NCBI RefSeq assembly: GCF_019243775.1
Contig: NZ_CP069157.1
Location: forward strand, 1,426,001 to 1,490,000
Direction of reading: 5' to 3'
Origin: Morganella morganii
GTDB lineage: Bacteria; Pseudomonadota; Gammaproteobacteria; Enterobacterales; Enterobacteriaceae
DNA: 64,000 nucleotides
In this document: piece after piece, positions 9,332 to 18,248 of the stretch
Numbering within the stretch: position 1 is the stretch's first letter
How the letters are laid out: each line of letters begins with the position of its first letter
Notes under the pieces: model-generated
What the model was told of the DNA's origin: nothing
Database searches by the model: none
What the model saw: the letters and a program-made list of their open reading frames with translations, nothing else
Position numbers and translations under genes: made by a program

Positions 9332-10420
9332 ATGGCCGGAAACAGTATCGGCGAACTTTTTCGCGTAACCACCTTTGGTGAATCACACGGCCCGGCGCTG
9401 GGTTGTATTGTTGACGGCGTACCGCCGGGGCTGGCGCTGACTGAAGCCGATATGCAGGCAGATCTTGACCGCCGCCGTCCGGGCACATCCCGCTATACCA
9501 CGCAGCGTCGTGAGCCGGATCAGGTCAGAATTCTGTCAGGGGTATTTGAAGGAAAAACCACCGGAACCAGTATCGGGCTGCTGATTGAAAATACCGATCA
9601 ACGCTCACAGGATTACGGCGCCATCAAAGATCTCTTCCGGCCGGGACACGCGGATTACACCTATGAGCAGAAGTACGGCTTTCGTGATTACCGCGGCGGC
9701 GGCCGCTCATCAGCCCGTGAAACGGCGATGCGCGTGGCAGCCGGGGCTATCGCCAAAAAGTATCTGCATGAGAAATTCGGTGTGACAGTCCGTGCCTGTC
9801 TGACTCAGATGGGGGATATCAAATGTGATATCCGCGACTGGGCGCTGGCAGAGCAAAATCCGTTTTTCTGTCCTGATGAACGTCAGCTGGATGCGCTGGA
9901 TGAATTATTGCGCGGCCTGAAAAAAGAGGGAGATTCCATCGGTGCGAAAGTCACGGTAGTGGCCGAAAATGTCCCGGCGGGTCTGGGTGAACCGGTCTTT
10001 GATCGTCTGGATGCGGATCTGGCGCATGCGCTGATGAGCATCAACGCGGTGAAAGGCGTCGAAATCGGGGACGGGTTCGGCGTGGTTAACCTCAAAGGCA
10101 GCGAAAACCGGGATGAAATTTATCAGACCGGCTTTACCAGCAATCACGCGGGCGGCATTCTCGGCGGCATCAGCAGTGGCCAGCCAATCATCGCGCATAT
10201 TGCCCTGAAACCGACATCATCAATTACCGTTCCCGGTAATACGCTGAACCGGCAGGGCGAAGAGGTGGCTATGATCACCAAAGGGCGTCATGACCCCTGT
10301 GTCGGGATACGTGCTGTGCCGATTGCCGAAGCAATGACAGCGATTGTGCTGCTCGATCACCTTCTGCGTCACCGCGGACAATGTGCGGATGTCACGCCGC
10401 CGTTACCGGCCTGGTCATGA
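9332..10420 (+). CDS. aroC: chorismate synthase
   Basis: AroC catalyses the last step of the shikimate pathway, turning 5-enolpyruvylshikimate-3-phosphate into chorismate with reduced FMN. The 362-aa protein starts [20 protein letters not shown], the family signature containing the first active-site His, and shows [14 protein letters not shown] and [13 protein letters not shown], the second and third chorismate synthase signatures. Length is normal (E. coli 361). It lies 79 bp after prmB, the E. coli order. In E. coli the next gene is mepA; here the next gene is yfcA. Confidence 0.96.
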   Translation: MAGNSIGELFRVTTFGESHGPALGCIVDGVPPGLALTEADMQADLDRRRPGTSRYTTQRREPDQVRILSGVFEGKTTGTSIGLLIENTDQRSQDYGAIKDLFRPGHADYTYEQKYGFRDYRGGGRSSARETAMRVAAGAIAKKYLHEKFGVTVRACLTQMGDIKCDIRDWALAEQNPFFCPDERQLDALDELLRGLKKEGDSIGAKVTVVAENVPAGLGEPVFDRLDADLAHALMSINAVKGVEIGDGFGVVNLKGSENRDEIYQTGFTSNHAGGILGGISSGQPIIAHIALKPTSSITVPGNTLNRQGEEVAMITKGRHDPCVGIRAVPIAEAMTAIVLLDHLLRHRGQCADVTPPLPAWS

Positions 10421-10432
10421 TTTAAACAGACG

Positions 10433-10458
10433 TCCCGGATATTGTGCCCGGGATTTTA
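10433..10458 (+). terminator. terminator-like hairpin between aroC and yfcA
   Basis: TCCCGG pairs with CCGGGA around a 9-base loop and is followed by TTTTATT. It may partly terminate the aroC transcript 15 bp before the yfcA start. Confidence 0.55.
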
Positions 10459-10472
10459 TTGGCAGGTAAAAA

Positions 10473-11273
10473 ATGGAATGGTTTCAGTTCGGTGTTGAAA
10501 TCTATGTATTGCTGTTCTTTGTTGCGCTGATTGCCGGGTTTATTGATGCGATTGCCGGAGGCGGCGGATTACTGACAATCCCGGCGCTGCTGGCTGTCGG
10601 TGTACCGCCGGTACAGGCACTGGCGACCAACAAATTACAGGCGGTCGGCGGCTCTTTCTCTGCCAGTTTCTATTTTGTCCGGCGCAAAGCGGTGGATCTT
10701 GCGGGGCAACGGGTACCGATAATGATGACGCTGATTGGCGCGGTTATCGGCTCCGGGCTGGTGCAGTTTGTGAATCCGGAATTCCTCCGCCAGTTGCTGC
10801 CGCTGCTGGTGATTGCCATCGGCCTCTATTTCCTGCTGACACCCTCCATTGGCGCTGCTGACCAGAAACAGCGCCTGATGCCGTTTGCTTTCGGCTGTAC
10901 CGCCGGTATCGGTATCGGTTTCTATGACGGTGTTTTCGGGCCGGGCGCGGGCTCTTTTTATGCACTGGCGTATGTGACCCTGGCCGGTTTTAACCTGGCG
11001 AAAGCCACCGCTCACGCCAAAGTGCTGAACTTTGCCTCTAACGTCGGTTCACTCTCATTCTTTATTTTCAGCGGTCATGTTATCTGGCTGATGGGTTTTG
11101 CCATGCTGGGCGGACAGCTTATCGGTGCCCGCCTCGGCGCCCGTATGGTGCTGAGCCGCGGACAAAAACTGATCCGGCCGATGCTGGTAACTGTCTCTTT
11201 CCTGATGAGCATCAAACTGATTTATGACAATCACGGCGATACTATCAGTACGTGGCTGTCTCAGCTTTTTTAA
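10473..11273 (+). CDS. yfcA: TSUP (TauE/SafE) family membrane protein YfcA
   Basis: This 266-aa integral membrane protein belongs to the TSUP family (formerly DUF81), members of which are linked to export or uptake of sulfite, sulfonates or organic anions. Its own substrate is unknown. About eight hydrophobic segments are visible. The N-terminal half contains the family motif GFIDAIAGGGGLLTIPALL and the repeat half contains GIGFYDGVFGPGAGSF. Length matches E. coli YfcA (269). It is followed after 25 bp by epmC, as in E. coli. Confidence 0.9.
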   Translation: MEWFQFGVEIYVLLFFVALIAGFIDAIAGGGGLLTIPALLAVGVPPVQALATNKLQAVGGSFSASFYFVRRKAVDLAGQRVPIMMTLIGAVIGSGLVQFVNPEFLRQLLPLLVIAIGLYFLLTPSIGAADQKQRLMPFAFGCTAGIGIGFYDGVFGPGAGSFYALAYVTLAGFNLAKATAHAKVLNFASNVGSLSFFIFSGHVIWLMGFAMLGGQLIGARLGARMVLSRGQKLIRPMLVTVSFLMSIKLIYDNHGDTISTWLSQLF

Positions 11274-11298
11274 TTTTCATTAGTGGTTCATATAATCA

Positions 11299-11850
11299 AT
11301 GAGTACACATCAATATCAGCAGTTAATTGAGATTTTTGATAACGAATTTTTTGCTGATTTCAATACCCGCCTGATTAAAGGCGACGATGAGCCGATTTAT
11401 CTGCCCGCAGATGATGAAGCCCCTTATAACCGCATCGTGTTTGCTCACGGTTTTTATGCCAGTGCTATCCATGAAATATCGCACTGGTGCATTGCTGGGA
11501 AAGAGCGCAGAAAGCTGGTGGATTTTGGTTACTGGTACTGTCCGGACGGCCGGGATGCACAAACGCAGTCAGAATTTGAGGTTGTCGAAATAAAACCGCA
11601 GGCGCTGGACTGGTTATTTTGTCAGGCTGCCGGTTATCCGTTTAACGTCAGTTGTGACAATCTTGACGGTGATTTCGAGCCTGATCGCGTCAAATTCCGG
11701 CGTATTGTCCACGGGCAGGTGATGGAGTATCTGGCGCAGAACTCAATACCCCCGCGTGCAGCAAGGTTTATTAATGCCCTGCAATCGTTCTACAATACGC
11801 CGCCGCTGACTGCGGACCAATTTCCATGGCCGGAAGATCCGTTTGCCTGA
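11299..11850 (+). CDS. epmC: elongation factor P hydroxylase EpmC
   Basis: EpmC (YfcM) hydroxylates the beta-lysyl-lysine of elongation factor P, the last step of EF-P maturation, which helps ribosomes pass polyproline stretches. The 183-aa protein contains the metal-binding HEISH at residues 58-62 in ASAIHEISHWCIAGKERR and long runs nearly identical to E. coli EpmC (RIVFAHGFYASAIHEISHW). No earM/epmA/epmB genes lie in this window. It forms a short cluster with yfcA and yfcL. Confidence 0.93.
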   Translation: MSTHQYQQLIEIFDNEFFADFNTRLIKGDDEPIYLPADDEAPYNRIVFAHGFYASAIHEISHWCIAGKERRKLVDFGYWYCPDGRDAQTQSEFEVVEIKPQALDWLFCQAAGYPFNVSCDNLDGDFEPDRVKFRRIVHGQVMEYLAQNSIPPRAARFINALQSFYNTPPLTADQFPWPEDPFA

Positions 11851-11886
11851 CAAACGATTCCGGTGACTGAACTTTAAGGAACAAAC

Positions 11887-12168
11887 ATGCTTGCGGATTA
11901 TGAAACGCGTATCCTCGCCCAGATTGATGACATGGTCGAACATGCCACAGACGATGAACTGTTTGCGGGCGGCTATCTGCAGGGGCATCTGACTCTCGCG
12001 GTGGCAGAACTGGAGCAGTCGGGTGATCACTCCGTTGAGGCGCTTCACAACCGGGTGGAGGAGAGTATCCGTCAGGCAATCAGTGCCGGGGAACTGACAC
12101 CGCCGGACCAGGTGCTGGTGCTGGAAACCTGGAAACGCCTGCTGCAAACCGCGCAGGAGCAGGAATGA
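11887..12168 (+). CDS. yfcL: YfcL family protein
   Basis: This 93-aa protein matches E. coli YfcL (92 aa) along its length: MLADYETRILAQIDDMVEH at the start and DDELFAGGYLQGHLTLAVAE after it. The function is not known. It is soluble, acidic and probably all-helical. It follows epmC by 36 bp and its stop overlaps the start of the acetyltransferase gene (ATGA), so the two are probably translationally coupled. Confidence 0.88.
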   Translation: MLADYETRILAQIDDMVEHATDDELFAGGYLQGHLTLAVAELEQSGDHSVEALHNRVEESIRQAISAGELTPPDQVLVLETWKRLLQTAQEQE

Positions 12169-12692
12169 CAGCCAAACCGCAATACCGTATCCGCCAGGCC
12201 CGTCCGGCGGATGCCGCATTGTTACCGGCCGTTGAATCCTCTGCCGGTACGTTATTTGCGACAGTGCCGGGTTATGAATGGATAGCCCGCGCTGAAGGCC
12301 ATTCCGAATCGGCATTCCGCAATTATATTGCCAATGGCAATGCGTGGGTGGCAGCGGACAGTCAGGATCAGCCGGCCGGGTTTGTGCTGGTGTCCAACCT
12401 CGGTACCGGGCTGCATATTGATGAGCTTTCTGTCTCTGCGGCGCATCAGCGTCAGGGGCTGGGGCGTCAGCTGATTGAGCGGATACAGAATGTGGCGATT
12501 GCACGCGGCTGTGCGGCAGTTACGCTGACCACATTCCGGGATGTGGCCTGGAACCGGCCTTATTATGAGCATCTTGGTTTTGAGGTGTGTGATGTTTCCC
12601 GCGCCCCGGCACTTGAGGCTGTTATGCTGAAAGAGGCAGAATACGGGCTGCAATTCTGTGATCGCTGTTCCATGATTTACCGGATTTTCTGA
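12165..12692 (+). CDS. GNAT family N-acetyltransferase
   Basis: A 175-aa single-domain GNAT enzyme that transfers an acetyl group from acetyl-CoA to an amine; the substrate cannot be told. Acetyl-CoA-binding motif A is HQRQGLGRQL at about residues 94-103, preceded by the beta-strand IDELSVSAA, and motif B contains NRPYYEHLGFEV. The start overlaps the yfcL stop by four bases. This gene is not present at this place in E. coli, where mnmC follows yfcL, so it is an insertion or a lineage-specific member. A terminator follows at once. Confidence 0.85.
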   Translation: MTAKPQYRIRQARPADAALLPAVESSAGTLFATVPGYEWIARAEGHSESAFRNYIANGNAWVAADSQDQPAGFVLVSNLGTGLHIDELSVSAAHQRQGLGRQLIERIQNVAIARGCAAVTLTTFRDVAWNRPYYEHLGFEVCDVSRAPALEAVMLKEAEYGLQFCDRCSMIYRIF

Positions 12693-12719
12693 AAAAGTGA
12701 AATATCTGAAGTAATGAGA

Positions 12720-12748
12720 AAAGGTCGCACTAATATGCGGCCTTTTTT
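12720..12748 (+). terminator. rho-independent terminator after the GNAT gene
   Basis: AAAGGTCGCA pairs with TGCGGCCTTT (one G-T pair) around a 6-base loop, followed by a T-run. It ends the yfcL-acetyltransferase transcript. Confidence 0.85.
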
Positions 12749-12822
12749 ATTTATGATGAATTAAGAAACTGGTTATTAATATATAAACAGATAATAATAA
12801 AAGATCTTGTGATTGTTACATT

Positions 12823-12851
12823 AACGGCGAAAATGGTGCCGTTTTTTTTAT
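12823..12851 (+). terminator. orphan rho-independent terminator-like hairpin
   Basis: AACGGC pairs with GCCGTT around a 9-base loop and is followed by eight T. It comes 75 bp after the previous terminator with no gene between them. It may be a back-up terminator or the 3' end of a small RNA. Confidence 0.6.
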
Positions 12852-13084
12852 GTCTCAGCGATGGATGTTGTTATCTGATTATAGATTTTTCTGTTCAACA
12901 GAATGATTTTTAATCATTTTTCGTATATGCAATATGATGCTTATTTCTGAGATCACAGTCTCTTTTGTTGCGATAAAGTCAACAACTACGTAGATATGTT
13001 GAGTAAATAGCATGAACTATTAACTTGCTATTAACATTTATTGTGTCAAAATGTGTTCGTCCCCACAAAACACAGGTATTGATT

Positions 13085-13348
13085 ATGTTTGAATTACAAC
13101 CGAAAAACGCAGCACAACAGGCTGTGACTATTTACACGAAGATAGCGGTTGCTGCGGTGGTCTTGCTGGCACTGTTATTTTCTTTCTGGTTTAAACTTGA
13201 CGGAATGAGCGTCATTGAAAGAGCAGTCCCTTCCATCGGTATGATTTTATTTACCGGATTAATAATTTTTAATGCCAAACGGGAATTAGATTCGCTGTAC
13301 CGTTCAGAGGATAAATGCGCGAAAAGCGTGGTTGCCCTGAACGCCTGA
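13085..13348 (+). CDS. small two-segment membrane protein, function unknown
   Basis: An 87-aa protein starting MFELQPKNAAQQAVTIYTK. Two hydrophobic segments are visible, about residues 19-37 (IAVAAVVLLALLFSFWF) and about 45-62 (AVPSIGMILFTGLIIFNA), with a charged C-terminal tail, so an inner-membrane hairpin is likely. The ATG at 13085 has an AGGT-type ribosome-binding site; a start at 13025 would add 20 residues without support. No family was recognised. It is a single-gene unit closed by a strong terminator. Confidence 0.65.
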   Translation: MFELQPKNAAQQAVTIYTKIAVAAVVLLALLFSFWFKLDGMSVIERAVPSIGMILFTGLIIFNAKRELDSLYRSEDKCAKSVVALNA

Positions 13349-13401
13349 CAGAAACAGGATCGCGTCACGCGGACTGATAAATATAAAGAAGAGACGATCA
13401 C

Positions 13402-13433
13402 GGATCATCAGCGATGCTGATGATCCTTTTTTT
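13402..13433 (+). terminator. rho-independent terminator
   Basis: A perfect 11-bp stem, GGATCATCAGC with GCTGATGATCC, loop GAT, followed by seven T. It ends the small membrane protein transcript and lies just before the convergent glutaminase stop codon. Confidence 0.9.
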
Positions 13434-13441
13434 ATGTCACA

Positions 13442-14449
13442 TTACTGATATAAATCAGCGCCGGTTTCCTGAGCAATATAGCGGATAGCCGCCTGCGCCC
13501 TGACACTGTTACCTGCTTTATCCAGCGGCGGGGAATAGACCGCCACTGCATATTTCCCCGGCACCACGGCCAGAATACCGCCGCCGACACCACTTTTCGC
13601 CGGGATACCGACCTGATACAACCAGGTGCCGGAACCGTCATATAACCCGGCAATCGCCATCTCTGCCAGCACTTTGCCGGTATTCTCCGCACTCAGTAAC
13701 TGTTTGCCGTTGTACGGGGACTTACCGTGATTAGCCAGTACCGCCCCCATTTTGGCCAGATCAACCGTTGTGGCATCCACAGAACACTGACGGGTATAGA
13801 GATCAACCGCCTCATCCGGATTGCCGTATAACATGCCGTAAGACTGCATCAGCCGCGCCAGTGCCTGGTTGTGCTGATTGGTTTCGGATTCAGAGCGGTA
13901 CACTTCATCGTTTACCGTCAGTTTGGTATCAGCGTAAGCTTCCATGTTCTCCATAATCTGCTGCCAGCGGTCGTCCGGGTTTTTGGCCTTGATCAGACTG
14001 ACGGCGCTGATAGCCCCGGCATTGACCAGCGGGTTCTGCGGGCGATCCGGTCGCAGTTCAATCGCCAGCCCTGAGTTAAACGGCAACCCGGTGGCATTGG
14101 CGCCCAGTTTCTCCAGAACCACCTCTGGACCCTGCTGATCCATTACCATTGCGAGGGTAAAGACTTTTGACAGGGATTCCAGCGGGAACAGCTTATCTTT
14201 ATCCCCGGCGCTGTAGATTTTGCCGTCCACCGTGGCAATCACAACGGCGTAATTATCGGGGCTGTATTTGGCGAGAGCCGGAATATAATCCGCCACGTCA
14301 CCGGATTTTTCGCTTTTGAATTTCTGATACGCCTGCTCAGCAATCGTATCGTAGCGAACAGTATTATCGGGAATATTATTGTTCTTTGCATAGGCAGAGG
14401 TAAAACAAAACAGCGAAAAGGTTAGGGCGATAACTATTTTATTCTTCAT
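13442..14449 (-). CDS. glsA: glutaminase with N-terminal signal peptide
   Basis: Hydrolyses L-glutamine to glutamate and ammonia; serine-dependent glutaminase family. The active-site Ser-92 and Lys-95 are in FPLESLSKVFTLAM, and NPLVNAGAISAV (about residues 139-150) and KSGVGGGILAVVPG are further family motifs. The remarkable part is the first 21 residues, MKNKIVIALTFSLFCFTSAY ending in an AYA cleavage site: a Sec-type signal peptide not found on E. coli YbaS or YneH (about 310 aa), the length expected here for the mature protein. The enzyme is therefore probably periplasmic. It is monocistronic and lies where E. coli has only the yfcL-mnmC junction. Confidence 0.88.
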   Translation of the reverse strand: MKNKIVIALTFSLFCFTSAYAKNNNIPDNTVRYDTIAEQAYQKFKSEKSGDVADYIPALAKYSPDNYAVVIATVDGKIYSAGDKDKLFPLESLSKVFTLAMVMDQQGPEVVLEKLGANATGLPFNSGLAIELRPDRPQNPLVNAGAISAVSLIKAKNPDDRWQQIMENMEAYADTKLTVNDEVYRSESETNQHNQALARLMQSYGMLYGNPDEAVDLYTRQCSVDATTVDLAKMGAVLANHGKSPYNGKQLLSAENTGKVLAEMAIAGLYDGSGTWLYQVGIPAKSGVGGGILAVVPGKYAVAVYSPPLDKAGNSVRAQAAIRYIAQETGADLYQ

Positions 14450-14693
14450 AATCTTCTCCGGTTATTATCTCCGGATGAAGCGTATAGGCGCACTGACTTT
14501 TCTGTAAATTGATCATTGAGCAAGAGAAATTGCCGCTGACAGGCGAACTGAGCCGGTTTTTGTGAGAATGAACACAAAATGACCCGGGTTTGTGGCGGTG
14601 ATCAATAAAGTCCGCTGATGAAATTCCGTTTAACCGGCGGAAAAAATATCAATAATGTGATGAAGACCGGCCCGGTGGCCGGTCAGAAGCGGG

Positions 14694-16720
14694 TCAGGAT
14701 TTTTTCGGCAGCGGACGGCCTTTCAGCAATTTACGGACATGGAAACGGGCGGGGTGAATGGCCGCGAGTGTGTCATCATCCAGCGGAAGGGCCTCACCGA
14801 AAATCTGCGCTGCCAGCACTTCAGCCGCCAGCGGGGCGGTGCATAACCCCCGTGAGCCGAGAGCTGCCAGTAAAAACAGCTGAGGCAGATGCGGTACACT
14901 GCATACGGTTTCCGGGGACGATTTTTGTTCATCCAGATGCGCATAACACGCTGTTAATTCGGCAAAATCAGGAACATTTCCGGCCAGCGGCAGGTGATCG
15001 CGTAATGTGCAGCGGATCCCCTGACGGGACGCCCCGGCGCTGATATCCACCATCTCCGGCCAGCTGACATCGGGCAGCGAAGTGAGCAGCCGCTGTTTGT
15101 TGGCAGTTTGTTCCTCTTCGCGGTATTCCGTGCCCGAATCATTGCGCTGGTGGCTGGCACCAATACAGTGCAGACCGTCAGCCGGATTCACCGGGGTCAG
15201 ATAACCTTCATAACACAGTACTTTTTTCAGCCCGGCAATCGCCGGTACCGATGGCACATGGCTGACCTGGCCGCGCACCGGCGTGACCGGCAGCGGGGCG
15301 GTCTGCGGGAACTGCGTGATACAGTGACCGTTGGCCAGCACCACCACATCCGCCTCTGCTGTGCTGTTATCTGCAAAGCGGAGCTGCCAGCCCTGTTCTG
15401 CGGGGATCAGCGCTTTCACCTCACAGTTTAAATGCAGATAAAGTCCTTCTTTTTGTGCCAGCGCTGCGGTATTGCGTACCAGTTCCTGCGGGCAGAGCCA
15501 GCCGCCCTGCGGGTAGTGCAGGCCGTCAAAATTGACATCGGTTCCGGCAAGCTCAGAAAGCTGTTCCCGCGACAGGCGCTGCACCATTTCTTCCGGCCAT
15601 GGGACAGATGAAATGTTATTGATTTTTTTACTGCTTTTTTCGTGATACATCAGCTGAATAACGCCGCACCAGTCATGGTCGTATTTCACACCCTGAGCTG
15701 ACAATGCATCATATGTACGCCGGGCAAACGGAAATGCGGCGGCAAAAAAGCGCTCAAGCGGGTCATCCCGTCCGGTCAGCAGCGGATAAAGCGCACCCTG
15801 GCGGTTGCCGGAAGCATTGAGTGCCAGATCTGCATCCGCGCAATATAAGGACACATCCGCACCACGGCGCAGCAGGGCGAGGGCAGAGAGAACTCCGGCT
15901 ATCCCTCCGCCAATGACTGCTATCTTCTGCCGGGCGGCAGCCGGATGGCGATCAAACCAGGGTGTCACGGATGGTGCCGCGTCACGGGGATTTACCCCGG
16001 CAAGGCATTCCCGCTTGTGCGCAAAGCCTTTGCGGCGCTCAACGGTAAATCCGGCCTGCTGCAAACCACGGCGGACAAAACCGGCGGCAGTAAAGGTGGC
16101 AAAGGTACCGCCCGGTTTTGAAAAACGAATCATCAAATCAAACAGCGACTGCTGCCACATATCCGGGTTTTTGGACGGCGCAAAACCGTCGAGAAACCAG
16201 GCATCGATTTTGTTGTCCAGCGCGTGAGTGAGGAAAGGAGCAGTTCATTAACATCTCCCAGCCATAAATCGAGGGTAATTTCACCGCCGGACAGCTGAAT
16301 ACGGTGACAGCCGGGTAATGGTTGCGGCCACTGAGCGCACAGCTGTAAGGAGAAATCCGCGAATTCCGGCCAGTGGCGGTGAGCTGCCTGTAAATCAGCC
16401 ACGGTCAGCGGGAATTTTTCAAAACTGATAAAGTGCAGGCGCTTCAGCGGATGCACAGGATTGGCATTCCTGAACGCCAGGAAGCTCTGCCACAACGTGA
16501 GAAAATTCAGTCCGGTACCAAACCCGGTTTCTGCGACAGTGCAGGCCGGGGTGGTTATTTGTGCAAATCTGTCCGGAAAACCGTTTCCGTTAAGAAACAC
16601 ATAGCGGGTTTCTGCCAGTCCGTCATCGTTCGAAAAATAGACGTCATCAAAATGTTGCGAAACAGGTGTACCCTGTTCATTCCAGGTTAAATGTGCAGTT
16701 TCAATTGCGGTTTTTTTCAC
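14694..16720 (-). pseudogene. mnmC: bifunctional tRNA 5-methylaminomethyl-2-thiouridine enzyme MnmC, frameshifted
   Basis: MnmC finishes the wobble uridine mnm5s2U of several tRNAs. It has an N-terminal SAM-dependent methyltransferase and a C-terminal FAD oxidase. Both are recognisable: [16 protein letters not shown] in the first part and IAVIGGGIAGVLSALALL in the second, ending LRKLLKGRPLPK-like as in E. coli. They are in different frames. The first frame is homologous up to GDVNELL and the second from [19 protein letters not shown], so a one-base loss (or two-base gain) lies between about 16228 and 16246, inside the methyltransferase domain. The start is the GTG at 16720, giving [20 protein letters not shown]. 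As written, the methyltransferase is truncated before its [10 protein letters not shown] motif. The gene diverges from fabB as in E. coli. Confidence 0.85.
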
Positions 16721-16832
16721 GTTACGGCCTGAGGATTCTGTTCGGTTTTCCCTGATTTTACTCTGCTTTGCGCTATACTGCCATGCCGGATGTGACATAG
16801 CACAACATCGGTATGTAAAGATGCGAAAAAAC

Positions 16833-16849
16833 GTCTGATCGGACTTGTT
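16833..16849 (+). promoter_or_regulatory. FadR activator site upstream of fabB
   Basis: GTCTGATCGGACTTGTT fits the FadR consensus at all core positions (CTGATCGGACTTGTT). In E. coli FadR activates fabA and fabB from sites near the -35 element. Here the site lies 67 bp before the fabB start and touches the FabR palindrome. A possible promoter is TTGTTC (16845-16850) and TAAAGT (16868-16873) with a 17-bp spacer. Confidence 0.7.
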
Positions 16850-16850
16850 C

Positions 16851-16868
16851 AGCTTACAGGTGTAAGCT
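16851..16868. promoter_or_regulatory. FabR-type palindromic operator upstream of fabB
   Basis: A perfect 18-bp palindrome, AGCTTACAGGTGTAAGCT apart from the central GG, sits directly after the FadR site. Place and form fit the FabR operator, whose repressor senses the ratio of unsaturated to saturated acyl-ACP/CoA and represses fabB. Confidence 0.65.
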
Positions 16869-16915
16869 AAAGTAGCGCTAAAATCCCGTACTACTTAAAA
16901 TGACAGAGGTATTAA

Positions 16916-18130
16916 ATGAAGCGTGCAGTAATCACCGGTCTGGGGATTATCTCAAGTATCGGTAATAACCGGGAGGAAGTACTGGCTTCTTTGAGAGAAG
17001 GTCGTTCCGGGATCACATTCTCAGAAGAATTTAAAGAGATCGGCATGCGCAGCCAGGTTTGGGGTAACGTCAAACTGGACACTGCGGGTCTTATTGATCG
17101 TAAAACTGCCCGTTTCATGAGTGATGCTTCTATCTATGCGTATCTTTCCATGGAGCAGGCCATCGCAGACTCCGGTCTGACAGAAGAGCAGGTATCTCAC
17201 TACCGTACCGGTGTGGTTGCCGGTTCAGGCGGCGGTTCCCCGCGTACTCAGGCTATCGCGGCTGACGGCATGCGTGCCAAAGGTCTGCGTGGTGTCGGTC
17301 CTTACCTGGTACCGCGTGCAATGGCATCCGGTGTGTCCGCAAACTTAGCGACACCGTTTAAAATCAAAGGCGTGAACTACTCAATCAGTTCTGCCTGCTC
17401 CACCTCTGCACACTGTATCGGCCACGCGGTGGAACTGATCCAGCTGGGCAAACAGGATGTGGTGTTTGCCGGCGGCGGTGAAGAACTGTGCTGGGAAATG
17501 AGCTGCGAATTTGACGCAATGGGCGCACTGTCCACCAAATACAACGAAACACCGGACAAAGCATCCCGTACTTATGATCAGGGCCGTGACGGCTTCGTGA
17601 TCGCAGGCGGCGGCGGTATGGTCGTGGTGGAAGAGCTGGAACACGCGCTGGCGCGCGGTGCACATATCTATGGTGAAGTGGTCGGCTACGGCGCGACATC
17701 TGACGGCGCGGACATGGTTGCCCCGTCCGGTGAAGGTGCGGTCCGCTGCATGCAGATGGCGATGCACGGCCTGGATACGCCGGTTGACTACATCAACACC
17801 CACGGCACATCCACGCCGGTCGGTGATACCAAAGAGCTGGAAGCTATCCGTGAAGTCTTCGGTGACCATACTCCGGCTCTGTCAGCGACCAAAGCCATGA
17901 CTGGTCACTCACTGGGTGCCGCAGGTGTTCACGAGGCTATTTACAGTCTGCTGATGCTGGAGCACGGTTTTATCGCGCCGAGCATCAACGTGGAAAACCT
18001 TGATGAGAAAGCGGAAGGTATGGCGATTATCACAGAACCGACCGAACGCAAGCTGACTACTGTGATGTCCAACAGCTTCGGCTTCGGCGGCACCAACGCC
18101 ACACTGGTTATGCGCAAATATCAGAACTGA
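16916..18130 (+). CDS. fabB: 3-oxoacyl-ACP synthase I (FabB)
   Basis: FabB condenses malonyl-ACP with acyl-ACP and is needed to elongate cis-unsaturated intermediates, so it is essential for unsaturated fatty-acid synthesis. The 404-aa protein has the catalytic Cys-161 in [14 protein letters not shown], His-296 in [11 protein letters not shown] and His-331 in [11 protein letters not shown], the Cys-His-His triad of condensing enzymes. Length and sequence follow E. coli FabB (406). It has its own terminator, so it is monocistronic, with FadR and FabR sites in the promoter. Confidence 0.97.
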   Translation: MKRAVITGLGIISSIGNNREEVLASLREGRSGITFSEEFKEIGMRSQVWGNVKLDTAGLIDRKTARFMSDASIYAYLSMEQAIADSGLTEEQVSHYRTGVVAGSGGGSPRTQAIAADGMRAKGLRGVGPYLVPRAMASGVSANLATPFKIKGVNYSISSACSTSAHCIGHAVELIQLGKQDVVFAGGGEELCWEMSCEFDAMGALSTKYNETPDKASRTYDQGRDGFVIAGGGGMVVVEELEHALARGAHIYGEVVGYGATSDGADMVAPSGEGAVRCMQMAMHGLDTPVDYINTHGTSTPVGDTKELEAIREVFGDHTPALSATKAMTGHSLGAAGVHEAIYSLLMLEHGFIAPSINVENLDEKAEGMAIITEPTERKLTTVMSNSFGFGGTNATLVMRKYQN

Positions 18131-18151
18131 TTTTGCCCTGTTGATCAGATA

Positions 18152-18185
18152 AATGCCCCGGTTTAATCACCGGGGCATTTTCTTT
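18152..18185 (+). terminator. rho-independent terminator after fabB
   Basis: AATGCCCCGG pairs with CCGGGGCATT around an 8-base loop, followed by TTCTTTT. Confidence 0.9.
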
Positions 18186-18248
18186 TGCGGTAAACTCTGT
18201 CAGGGTATAACGGTACTGTTTATCCTTTTACTGCCACAGGGGTGATGA

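Larger units (their letters stand above)
12693..13084. other. intergenic region with two terminators
   Basis: This 392-bp AT-rich gap holds the acetyltransferase terminator (12720-12748), a second terminator-like hairpin (12823-12851) with no gene directly before it, and the presumed promoter of the small membrane protein gene. No open reading frame of note is seen. Confidence 0.6.

Noticed and set aside
14618..15043. Plus-strand reading frame of 141 codons over the mnmC 3' end
   Set aside because: Overlaps the conserved oxidase domain of MnmC on the other strand and shows no family features.
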